From contig JAUYEO010000266.1 of the NCBI GenBank assembly GCA_030689795.1, positions 1 to 17,579 on the forward strand: DNA of 17,579 nucleotides, read 5' to 3'. Source of the stretch: Desulfobacterales bacterium. GTDB lineage: Bacteria > Desulfobacterota > Desulfobacteria > Desulfobacterales > RPRI01. Of the stretch, positions 1 to 6,563 are shown in pieces. The notes under the pieces were generated by a model that saw only the letters and a list, made by a program, of their open reading frames with translations, searched no databases and was not told the DNA's origin. The translations under genes and the position numbers were made by a program. How positions within the stretch are numbered: position 1 is the stretch's first letter; each line of letters starts with the position of its first letter.

Positions 1-1
1 C

Positions 2-274
2 CCTTTTGTGGGACGCCTTGATGATATCTCACATGACGGTCTTCTTCTGGTTGAACAGATAGTCGATATATATGATAATTATGGTTATGACACTGAAATA
101 ATTGTTGCAAGCGTGCGCAATCCTCTCCACGTGCTTGATTCGGCTTTGCTTGGGGCCGACATCGCGACTATCCCTTTTAATGTTCTAGGAAAGCTGGCTT
201 CCCATCCGCTTACGGATAAAGGTATCAAAGCCTTTCTGGATGACTGGAACAAGGCAAAAAAAATCAAAAAATGA
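2..274 (+). CDS. Transaldolase / fructose-6-phosphate aldolase (TalC-type), 3' end only
   Basis: The reading frame is open from the window edge, so the gene starts upstream; only about the last 90 residues are visible. They match the C-terminal part of the small (about 215 aa) TalC/MipB transaldolase family: a PFVGRLDDIS segment at the edge, then a V-A-S-V-R-N-P-L-H-V stretch, the ADIATIPF strand, and the terminal HPLTDKGIKAFLDDW helix. Family members transfer a dihydroxyacetone unit between sugar phosphates (non-oxidative pentose phosphate pathway) or act as fructose-6-phosphate aldolases, in the cytosol. The catalytic Schiff-base lysine would lie in the missing part, so activity cannot be judged. 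The GTG at position 8 is an internal valine codon, not the start. The TGA stop lies 13 bases before the pgsA start, which suggests co-transcription. Confidence 0.88.
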   Translation, partial: PFVGRLDDISHDGLLLVEQIVDIYDNYGYDTEIIVASVRNPLHVLDSALLGADIATIPFNVLGKLASHPLTDKGIKAFLDDWNKAKKIKK

Positions 275-287
275 TATATAAAATAAT

Positions 288-854
288 ATGAGAAGCAGCA
301 GCAGGATTCAGGATATACTGATACACCCGAACAGCATTACAATGTACAGAATGGCGGTAATTCCGGCTATTGTTGTACTTCTTCTGTTTCCGAACAGGTA
401 CTGCACTTTTCTTGCGGCTGTGCTTTTCAGCGCTGCTGCCATAACCGATTATCTTGACGGCTATCTGGCAAGGCGATGGGGGCTTGTGTCGAATATCGGA
501 AAATTCATGGATCCCCTTGCCGATAAGCTCCTGGTGTCATGTTCTTTTATAATGATGACTTCACTCGGCTGGATACCCGCTTGGGTAGTCTGCGTTATTA
601 TCGGGCGTGAAATTGCGGTGACAGGACTTCGGAGCATAATTGCGGAACATGGCCAGGATGTAGCGGCATCGAATCTTGGAAAGTACAAAACCGGTTTCCA
701 GATAGCAGCCATAATTCCACTTTTAATGCATTATCCTTATCTCGGGATTAATTTTCATGCCATCGGAATGTTTTTTTTATGGGGAGCGCTTGTTTTAACC
801 ATATGGTCCGGGATTGACTATTTTACTAATTTCAGGAGGCTTTTTAAGGAATAA
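288..854 (+). CDS. pgsA: CDP-diacylglycerol--glycerol-3-phosphate 3-phosphatidyltransferase
   Basis: This 188-residue integral membrane enzyme makes phosphatidylglycerol phosphate from CDP-diacylglycerol and glycerol 3-phosphate, the committed step to anionic phospholipids. The CDP-alcohol phosphotransferase signature D-x2-D-G-x2-A-R-x8-G-x3-D-x3-D is complete: D54, D57, G58, A61, R62, G71, D75, D79. Hydrophobic segments at about residues 22-52, 82-103, 130-150 and 155-175 fit the usual multi-span topology. The length is normal. The ATG at 288 puts about 15 residues ahead of the usual N-S-I-T-x-x-R family start region. No strong Shine-Dalgarno is visible, so translation may be coupled to the upstream aldolase gene. 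The two tRNA genes downstream recall the E. coli pgsA-glyW-cysT arrangement. Phosphatidylserine or cardiolipin synthases share the signature, but sequence outside it favours PgsA. Confidence 0.9.
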   Translation: MRSSSRIQDILIHPNSITMYRMAVIPAIVVLLLFPNRYCTFLAAVLFSAAAITDYLDGYLARRWGLVSNIGKFMDPLADKLLVSCSFIMMTSLGWIPAWVVCVIIGREIAVTGLRSIIAEHGQDVAASNLGKYKTGFQIAAIIPLLMHYPYLGINFHAIGMFFLWGALVLTIWSGIDYFTNFRRLFKE

Positions 855-861
855 ATTTTTA

Positions 862-888
862 TTGACAAAATGTCGGGAAACATATAGT
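862..888 (+). promoter_or_regulatory. Possible promoter for the tRNA-Gly/tRNA-Cys genes
   Basis: A perfect TTGACA (862-867) is followed after 15 bases by TATAGT (883-888), a 5/6 match to the sigma-70 -10 box. The spacing is shorter than the preferred 17, so this is tentative. It lies between the pgsA stop and the first tRNA. A weaker pair, TTGAAC at 924-929 with TATGTA at 946-951, is an alternative. Confidence 0.35.
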
Positions 889-977
889 TGGAAAAACCCT
901 GACAGAGACCTCCAGGTAATGTATTGAACAGATAAAATGTGGTGTTATGTAAGGGTTTTTAAGGTTTCTGATAGTGA

Positions 978-1052
<75 letters not shown>

Positions 1053-1060
1053 TTTTTTTT

Positions 1061-1135
1061 GGCGGCATAGCCAAGTGGTAAGGCAGCGGTCTGCAAAACC
1101 GTTATTCTCCGGTTCAAATCCGGATGCCGCCTCCA
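1061..1135 (+). tRNA. tRNA-Cys (anticodon GCA)
   Basis: The 75-base cloverleaf has acceptor arms GGCGGCA (1061-1067) and TGCCGCC (1125-1131), discriminator T1132 and encoded CCA. The anticodon stem GCGGT/ACCGT (with one G-U pair) holds anticodon GCA at 1093-1095. The T-arm is CCGGTTCAAATCCGG. It lies 8 bases after tRNA-Gly and probably shares its transcript. Its 3' end is only 4 bases from the stop of a convergent gene of different base composition. Confidence 0.97.
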
Positions 1136-1139
1136 ATTT

Positions 1140-1922
1140 TCATTTTCCAGCACTCGACGCCTCTACAAACAAAAGATCTGCATATCGACCGTTGCGACAC
1201 ATCTTTAAAGCTTCCGCTACCGGAACCTGGCCCACCGGCGAGTTCTTCCCCAACTGCTGAATGACATAGCCAAGGTCCATAAGCAAGGTCACCACCCGCT
1301 CCGCGCTTGATCCCATTTGCCGTAGCCCCTCATCGTCCAGTTCAACAAAAATCGCCGGATGGTCGCGTTGGATCGTCTCTTGCGCACCTCTGAGAACACG
1401 TTCTTCCGCGCCCTGCACATCGATCTTCATAAGACACACCCGCGTAGCCGGTTCCTTTCGCACCAACTCATCGATTGTGAAAGCTGTCACGTCTACCCCT
1501 TCCGGCGCAAGCTTGTGGTCGCCCGGATGTATCGGGTTGATCGCAAGCTTCAACGTGCCACCCTGCTCCGCCGCGACGCCCTGGACTGTCCTTACGACAG
1601 CAGCTGTACCGGATTTTTCCAGATTCCGTTGTAACTGGCGGAAGTTGGATGTTTCCGGCTCCACTGCGATCACAAATCCACCGTCGCTGACCCATCGCGC
1701 AAATCGCTTCGTGAAAAAGCCCACGTTTGCCCCGATGTCGATCACGACTTCACCAGATTTAACATAACTTCGTAAAGACTGGATATTTCCAGCCTCTACG
1801 AACAACTTGTACCAGTCATATGTTGTAAGGAAGAGTGACCGGCTCCACGAATTGGAGAGGAGTCCAGTGCGCACAACCAGCGCGTAGATTTTCAAAAGGC
1901 ATGATTGAATGATTCGTTTCAT
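1140..1922 (-). CDS. FkbM family SAM-dependent methyltransferase
   Basis: A 260-residue protein. The SAM-binding motif I is DIGANVGFF at residues 62-70, followed by the acidic AVEPE (86-90). The FkbM signature K-I-D-V-Q-G-A-E-E lies at residues 166-174, with the usual V-L-R-G-A and a later FVELD strand. FkbM enzymes O-methylate hydroxyls on polyketides, sugars or glycans; in environmental bacteria they are common in surface-polysaccharide loci, but no such neighbours are visible, so the substrate is unknown. Its codon and base use differ from its neighbours: bases 1501-1620 contain 74 G/C of 120, against 25 of 60 at 2641-2700 in cinA. It is convergent with the tRNAs and ends 4 bases from tRNA-Cys, which suggests acquisition by transfer. 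The ATG at 1922 lacks a clear Shine-Dalgarno; no better start was found. Confidence 0.85.
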   Translation of the reverse strand: MKRIIQSCLLKIYALVVRTGLLSNSWSRSLFLTTYDWYKLFVEAGNIQSLRSYVKSGEVVIDIGANVGFFTKRFARWVSDGGFVIAVEPETSNFRQLQRNLEKSGTAAVVRTVQGVAAEQGGTLKLAINPIHPGDHKLAPEGVDVTAFTIDELVRKEPATRVCLMKIDVQGAEERVLRGAQETIQRDHPAIFVELDDEGLRQMGSSAERVVTLLMDLGYVIQQLGKNSPVGQVPVAEALKMCRNGRYADLLFVEASSAGK

Positions 1923-1962
1923 ATTGAACTCGCTCTTTATGGGATTCCCTTATTGCCGAACA

Positions 1963-2156
1963 TTGATGAACTCGTAAAAAGTCGAAATATGCTCACTTAA
2001 TGAGCTTTTTGGGGATTTTTAAGTCACTTCGCTAAATCACAAGAACTCGGGCTAACGCCCTCAAACAGCGTGTGATTTTTAACGCTCAGTTCCTTAAAAA
2101 TCTATTCCCCAAAAATCTCAAATCCGTTCGCATATGACTTTTTACGAGAGCATCAA
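1963..2156. repeat. Family 1 long palindromic repeat, copy 1
   Basis: This element occupies most of the non-coding gap between the FkbM gene and cinA. Its ends are a perfect 13-bp inverted repeat, CTCGTAAAAAGTC (1971-1983) and GACTTTTTACGAG (2136-2148), with TTGATG (1963-1968) and CATCAA (2151-2156) extending the symmetry. The arms continue as an imperfect palindrome (GGGGATTTTTAAG against CTTAAAAATC and CCCC), so one strand can fold into a single long hairpin. The apex is a smaller hairpin: AATCAC (2035-2040) with GTGATT (2072-2077), enclosing GGGC-TAAC-GCCC (2049-2060). Copy 2 at 13993-14169 has the same arms in the same orientation. There is no coding capacity, so it is MITE- or REP-like. 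Confidence 0.9.
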
Positions 2157-2237
2157 CATTATTATTTCTGTGAATGCGGATAAACTATTAAAAAGGCTAT
2201 CAGAATAGGGGTTTAAAGTCAAACCGCGCAGAAATGG

Positions 2238-2271
2238 TTGACGGGAAAACGAATATTTCATAATGTATAAT
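2238..2271 (+). promoter_or_regulatory. Possible promoter for cinA
   Basis: TTGACG (2238-2243) is followed by TAATGT at 2261-2266 with 17-bp spacing and by a perfect TATAAT at 2266-2271 with 22-bp spacing. The strong -10 lacks an ideally placed -35, so the exact pairing is uncertain. The position, about 50 bases upstream of the cinA start and just after the repeat, is reasonable. Confidence 0.35.
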
Positions 2272-2321
2272 GAAATTAAAGGTTTTATGCAACTGTCTCA
2301 TATTATAAGGAGAGGCCGATA

Positions 2322-3566
2322 ATGATAGCGGAGATTCTTTCGACGGGCGATGAGGTGCGTTCAGGAGCGCTGGTAGACAGCAACTCGGCCCATATTGCCG
2401 AAGTTCTGGAAGAGGCGGGTCTTGAGGTTACAAGACACAGCACCGTGGGTGACGATCTTGCCGCCATCTCTTCCATTATAAAAGAGATCGGCGCTCGTGC
2501 CGATGTGGCTGTCGTGACAGGCGGCCTCGGCCCGACGACGGATGACATTACGTCTGAAGCCGCCGCAATGGCTGCCGGTACGGAACTCTACGAGGATGAT
2601 TCGGCTCTTTTGTCGATTGAGAGTTTTTTCAAGAAGAGACAGCGGCTTATAAATCCTTTAAATAAAAAGCAGGCCATGCTTCCGAAAGGTTCGAAATGGC
2701 TTGAGAACCCTGTTGGGTCAGCCCCCGGTTTTGCGGTCAGAATAGAAAACTGCCTCTTTTTCTTTCTTCCCGGTGTTCCTTCTGAGATGAAAAAAATGCT
2801 TTCGGAGAAAGTGATACCGGAAATATATGCGCTTTGTGGAGGTTTCAGGGAATACAGCCTTGTAAGGAACATATCGACATTCGGCCTGACAGAGGCAGCG
2901 GTTAACGAGAATCTTTTGAGCGTCATTAACGATTATCCCGGCATCAAGCTGGGCCTGCGGGCTACTTTTCCTGAGATTCATGTCAAACTGTATGCAAGGG
3001 GTAAAGATGAAAAAAAAATTTCGGAACTTCTTGAAAGGGCGACCGGAAGCGTATTGGAAAAACTGGGCAACAGGGTCCTTTCAACAAAAGGGGAGCCGAT
3101 GGAACTTGTTGTAGGCAATCTTCTTAAAAGCAAAAAAGCGACACTTTCGGTTGCCGAGAGCTGCACAGGGGGACTTGTTTCAAATATGCTTACAAATGTT
3201 TCCGGAAGCTCGGACTATTTTCTTTTTTCAGGTATCACATATTCAAATGGTTCAAAAATAAAGATACTTGGAGTTCAGCAGGCAATAATTGAGAAGCACG
3301 GGGCTGTACATGAAGAGACGGCAAAAGAGATGGCAGCCTGCGCAAGAAGAATTGCAGGCGCGACATACGGACTTTCGACGAGCGGAATAGCGGGTCCGGC
3401 AGGCGGAACGGAGGAAAAGCCGGTAGGAACCATATGCATCGGCCTTGCAACATCGGATGAAGTCAAAGGATTCCGGTTCAATTTTCAGTTCGGGGACCGC
3501 CTGATGAACAAAAAAGTATTTGCCGTAACGGCTCTCGATATTTTAAGAAGAGAGCTTCTTAAGTAA
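2322..3566 (+). CDS. cinA: CinA family protein: MoCF-like domain plus nicotinamide-nucleotide amidase domain
   Basis: A 414-residue two-domain protein of the usual full CinA length. Residues 1-170 form the molybdopterin-binding-like (COG1058) domain, with STGDE at 7-11 and TGGLGPTTDD at 66-75; in characterised relatives this half is linked to ADP-ribose pyrophosphatase activity. Residues about 255-414 form the PncC-type amidase domain, which deamidates nicotinamide mononucleotide in NAD recycling: ESCTGG with the expected nucleophile S280, and GIAGPAGGTEEKPVG at 355-369. Bacterial homologues are known as competence/damage-inducible proteins, but no competence genes are adjacent. The start is well supported: AAGGAGA at 2307-2313 lies 8 bases before the ATG. 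A hairpin (3543-3562) overlaps the end of the gene but has no T-run. Confidence 0.93.
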   Translation: MIAEILSTGDEVRSGALVDSNSAHIAEVLEEAGLEVTRHSTVGDDLAAISSIIKEIGARADVAVVTGGLGPTTDDITSEAAAMAAGTELYEDDSALLSIESFFKKRQRLINPLNKKQAMLPKGSKWLENPVGSAPGFAVRIENCLFFFLPGVPSEMKKMLSEKVIPEIYALCGGFREYSLVRNISTFGLTEAAVNENLLSVINDYPGIKLGLRATFPEIHVKLYARGKDEKKISELLERATGSVLEKLGNRVLSTKGEPMELVVGNLLKSKKATLSVAESCTGGLVSNMLTNVSGSSDYFLFSGITYSNGSKIKILGVQQAIIEKHGAVHEETAKEMAACARRIAGATYGLSTSGIAGPAGGTEEKPVGTICIGLATSDEVKGFRFNFQFGDRLMNKKVFAVTALDILRRELLK

Positions 3567-3638
3567 AATATTTGCAGCCCGGAGCTTATGATGGGAATTT
3601 TCCTGACGGCATCCGGTATAAGTCATTTCGGGAATTAA

Positions 3639-4841
3639 ATGAGCGAAACAGTTATAGTAAATGCGGGATGGTTTATTGACGGAACAGGCGGTCCTGTCCG
3701 GAAAAATATCAGACTTTGCATTGAAAACGGAAAAATCTGTTCGATATCCGATTCGGGTTCCGGCGATTCCCGGAAAGGCCGGGTGATTGATTTTGGTTCA
3801 GGCACAATTCTACCATGCCTTGTTGACAGCCATGTTCATCTTTGCATGTCCGGAACGGATGACCCGGTTGCCCGTAAGAAACAGCTCAGCGCAGACTTTG
3901 ATGATATAAAAGACTTAATTTCGGAACATATCAAGCGGCATTTATCATACGGTGTATTGGCGGTGCGTGACGGCGGGGACAGATATGCGCATGTTTTGCG
4001 TTACAGAAATGAGTATTCTGATATTAAAAAGATGCCGATTGGAATCAGAGTTGCTGGAAGGGCATGGCATCGTGCCGGACGGTATGGCGGCCTGATAGGG
4101 AGATCACTGCAGGAGAATCATTCCCTTGCGGAAGCGATAAAAATTGATCATGAGGAGAATGACCATGTAAAGATAGTAAATTCAGGCTTGAACAGCCTGA
4201 AAGAGTTCGGGAAGGAGACTCTCCCGCAATTCGGCGCCGAGGAACTGTCGGATGTTGTGAAGATTGCCGGAAAATGCGGCCGCCGGGTCATGGTTCATGC
4301 AAACGGCAAAAAACCGGTAGCCGCTGCTCTTGCTGCCGGATGCAATTCGATTGAACACGGTTTTTTCATGGGAGTTGAAAACCTGAAAATCATGGCTGAA
4401 AAAGGCATTGTCTGGGTTCCGACCGCCTGCACCATGAAGGCATATGCAGAACATATGAAGCACGGGAGTATTGAATATGAAGTATCGCGCATGAATCTTG
4501 ATCACCAGCTTGAACAGATTTCAAAAGCAAGGGAGCTTGGCGTTATAGTCGCCCTTGGGACGGATGCCGGAAGCATCGGAGTCCATCACGGATCGGCGGT
4601 GATAGACGAGATGGGATTGCTTATTCAGGCGGGATATTCGCTGCCGGAAGCCGTAAAATGCGCATCCATAAACGGAGCCGATCTGACAGCAACGGATGAT
4701 TTCGGGATTCTTGCTTCAGGGAAACCCGCAACATTTCTTGCGGTAACGGGTGATCCCTCAAAGCTTCCCGGTTCTCTGTCGGCGATTCAGGCGATATACA
4801 TCAACGGCACATCCGCATCAGGCGTATTGAAATCAGATTAA
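3639..4841 (+). CDS. Amidohydrolase family protein (binuclear metal, Xaa-Pro dipeptidase/imidazolonepropionase-like)
   Basis: A 400-residue cytosolic metal-dependent hydrolase. The ligand set of the binuclear amidohydrolase superfamily is complete: H65-V-H67 after strand 1, K178 (the likely carboxylated lysine, in DHVKIVNSG), H220 (MVHANG), H240 (IEHG) and D309 (LGTDAG). The N-terminal beta-sandwich (V-N-A-G-W-F-I-D-G-T-G) and the C-terminal G-I-L-A-S-G-K-P-A segment are typical of the prolidase/imidazolonepropionase-like branch (COG1228). Characterised relatives cleave cyclic imides or N-acyl and Xaa-Pro/Xaa-Arg dipeptides; the exact substrate cannot be read here. It lies 72 bases after cinA, with only a weak ribosome binding site. 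A family 2 repeat begins 7 bases after its stop. No signal peptide is seen. Confidence 0.85.
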   Translation: MSETVIVNAGWFIDGTGGPVRKNIRLCIENGKICSISDSGSGDSRKGRVIDFGSGTILPCLVDSHVHLCMSGTDDPVARKKQLSADFDDIKDLISEHIKRHLSYGVLAVRDGGDRYAHVLRYRNEYSDIKKMPIGIRVAGRAWHRAGRYGGLIGRSLQENHSLAEAIKIDHEENDHVKIVNSGLNSLKEFGKETLPQFGAEELSDVVKIAGKCGRRVMVHANGKKPVAAALAAGCNSIEHGFFMGVENLKIMAEKGIVWVPTACTMKAYAEHMKHGSIEYEVSRMNLDHQLEQISKARELGVIVALGTDAGSIGVHHGSAVIDEMGLLIQAGYSLPEAVKCASINGADLTATDDFGILASGKPATFLAVTGDPSKLPGSLSAIQAIYINGTSASGVLKSD

Positions 4842-4848
4842 AGGACAG

Positions 4849-5057
4849 TAATTATTCAGCCACAGATTCACACAGATAAACGCAGATAGATTTAAATACA
4901 AAGAAATAACAGATATTATTCTTAGAAGTTTTGTAACTGCCTAGGTTGATAGGCTGTAGGTTTTTAGCTAACAGCGTACAGTCTAAATAACCTGAGTAAT
5001 TACAATAAAAGAAAAAATATCAGTGATGATCAGCGTAAATCGGTGGCTGAGTAGTTA
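4849..5057. repeat. Family 2 inverted-repeat element, copy A
   Basis: This element fills the gap between the amidohydrolase stop and the rlmD ribosome binding site. Its left end, TAATTATTCAGCCAC (4849-4863), mirrors the right end GTGGCTGAGTAGTTA (5043-5057). The symmetry runs further inward: CAGATTCACACAGATAAAC on the left corresponds to GTTTATCTG-like blocks spaced in the same register at the right (GAT, AC and GATA positions conserved). The centre holds a nested inverted repeat, AGGTT (4944-4948) and CTGTA opposing TACAG and AACCT. No ORF of note lies inside. The right end runs directly into AGAAAGGATAAA, the translation signal of rlmD. Copy B is at 14218-14351. Confidence 0.8.
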
Positions 5058-5072
5058 GAAAGGATAAATAAT

Positions 5073-6464
5073 TTGGGCATAAAAAAAGGCGAGTTTATTG
5101 AACTTGAGATAACCGGAATGGCCTTTGGCGGGAAAGGATTGGCTAAAGTTGACGGTCTCGCGGTTTTTGTGGAAAAAGCAGTTCCTCTTGACCGGATTAA
5201 AGCCCGCATAGTGAAAAAGAAGAAGAGTTTTGCCGAAGCGGTTGCAGTTGAAATTATTGAGCCGTCTCCTTACAGAACAAATCCGCCTTGTGAATACAGC
5301 GGGTTTTGCGGAGGCTGCAAGTGGCAGTTTCTTCAGTATGACCGTCAGCTTCATTACAAGAGGCAGCATGTCGAAGAATCTCTTGAGCACATCGGCCTTA
5401 TAAAAAATGTTCCCGTGCACCCGGTGATTCCGTCGGAAAAGATATTCGGCTACAGGAACAAGATGGAGTTTTCGTGTTCCGACAGGAAATGGCTGCTTCC
5501 TTCCGATTTTGCAACGGGAGAAAAAAACATCGGCTTTGCCCTGGGTCTTCATGTTCCCGGAACTTTCGATAAAGTGCTTGATATCAGGGCATGTCTTCTC
5601 CAGCCGGAAGAAGGAAACATGATTCTTGAGGATGCAAAGGCTTTCATGAAAAACTCGGGAGTTCCTCCTTACGGCATTAAATCCCATGAAGGATTCTGGC
5701 GTTTTCTGATGCTAAGGAATTCTGCTGCAAACGGAAACTGGATGGTGAACATGATAACTTCCGCCGAAAACCGGAAAATAGTCGAACCTCTTGCCGCTTT
5801 GCTTACGGAAAAATATTCCGGTGTAGTTTCGGTCATAAACAACATAACTTCGAGCAAGGCGGCTGTTGCAACCGGAGAGTATGAAACGGTTCTTGCCGGT
5901 TCTCCTTATATAAAAGATAAGATCGGAGATTTTGAATTTGAAATATCGGCAAACTCTTTTTTTCAGACCAACACGTCTGGCGCCGAAATTCTGTATGAAA
6001 AGGTAAAAGAGTTTGCCGGACTTTCCGGCAGGGAGACGATTCTTGATCTTTACAGCGGGACAGGCACGATACCTGTATTCCTTTCGGCTGATGCGGGTCT
6101 GATCACAGGTCTTGAGATTGTTGAAAGCGCAGTTTCCGATGCGAAAAAAAACTGCATGGCAAATGGTATTTCAAACTGCACGTTTGTTCTCGGAGATATC
6201 AGGGAGAGCCTTTCAAAAATCAGTAAAAAACCCGATGTCGTTATTGTTGATCCTCCGAGAGCAGGAATGCACAAGGATGTTGTAAAGCAGGTAGCAGAGA
6301 TGGCTCCTGAAAGGATAGTATATGTTTCCTGCAATCCGGCGACTCTGGCGCGGGATGTTTTCCTGCTGAAGGAATCCTATGAAGTTACAGAAGTTCAGCC
6401 AGTCGATATGTTTCCGCATACCTGGCATATAGAATCCGTAGCAAGGCTCGAAAAAAGGCGATAA
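5073..6464 (+). CDS. rlmD: 23S rRNA (uracil-C5)-methyltransferase, RlmD/RumA type
   Basis: A 463-residue enzyme that methylates C5 of a uracil in 23S rRNA (U1939 in E. coli numbering) using SAM. An N-terminal TRAM RNA-binding domain (about 1-60) is followed by the four [4Fe-4S] cysteines C73-x5-C79-x2-C82 and C174. The SAM-binding loop is D325-L-Y-S-G-T-G, VDPPRAG contains D393, and the nucleophile is C420 in YVSCNPATLARD. The terminal FPHTWHIESV motif is present. The start is TTG, supported by AGAAAGG at 5057-5063, 9 bases upstream; no ATG or GTG fits better. RlmC and TrmA are relatives, but the TRAM domain and cluster favour RlmD. The Shine-Dalgarno lies at the edge of a family 2 repeat, so the leader of this gene may be repeat-derived. 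Confidence 0.9.
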   Translation: MGIKKGEFIELEITGMAFGGKGLAKVDGLAVFVEKAVPLDRIKARIVKKKKSFAEAVAVEIIEPSPYRTNPPCEYSGFCGGCKWQFLQYDRQLHYKRQHVEESLEHIGLIKNVPVHPVIPSEKIFGYRNKMEFSCSDRKWLLPSDFATGEKNIGFALGLHVPGTFDKVLDIRACLLQPEEGNMILEDAKAFMKNSGVPPYGIKSHEGFWRFLMLRNSAANGNWMVNMITSAENRKIVEPLAALLTEKYSGVVSVINNITSSKAAVATGEYETVLAGSPYIKDKIGDFEFEISANSFFQTNTSGAEILYEKVKEFAGLSGRETILDLYSGTGTIPVFLSADAGLITGLEIVESAVSDAKKNCMANGISNCTFVLGDIRESLSKISKKPDVVIVDPPRAGMHKDVVKQVAEMAPERIVYVSCNPATLARDVFLLKESYEVTEVQPVDMFPHTWHIESVARLEKRR

Positions 6465-6563
6465 TTGTAAAACATTTGTAAAACCACTGAAATTCCTTTG
6501 CAATTCAGCCGTTTTATCGTGTAAGGCGGTGCAGGGTATTCCTGAAATCAAAGGAGTTGTTGG

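Noticed and set aside
1359..1767. Plus- and minus-strand ORFs inside the FkbM gene
   Set aside because: They are shadows of a G+C-rich gene; none shows family motifs, whereas the 260-residue minus-strand frame does.
1963..2156. Insertion sequence in the intergenic repeat
   Set aside because: There are terminal inverted repeats but no transposase reading frame, and both copies are under 200 bases, so only a non-autonomous or REP-like element can be supported.
3543..3562. Perfect hairpin TTAAGAAG-AGAG-CTTCTTAA at the cinA 3' end as a terminator
   Set aside because: It overlaps the coding end, has an AT-rich stem, and is not followed by a T-run.
4855..5051. CRISPR array suggested by the regularly spaced CAGAT-type blocks
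   Set aside because: The blocks are short, spaced under 10 bases and arranged as inverted arms, without conserved direct repeats of 24-40 bases and unique spacers.
5055..5687. 210-codon minus-strand ORF overlapping the start of rlmD
   Set aside because: It is opposite the well-supported RlmD frame with its iron-sulfur cysteines, and the translated product has no recognisable domain.
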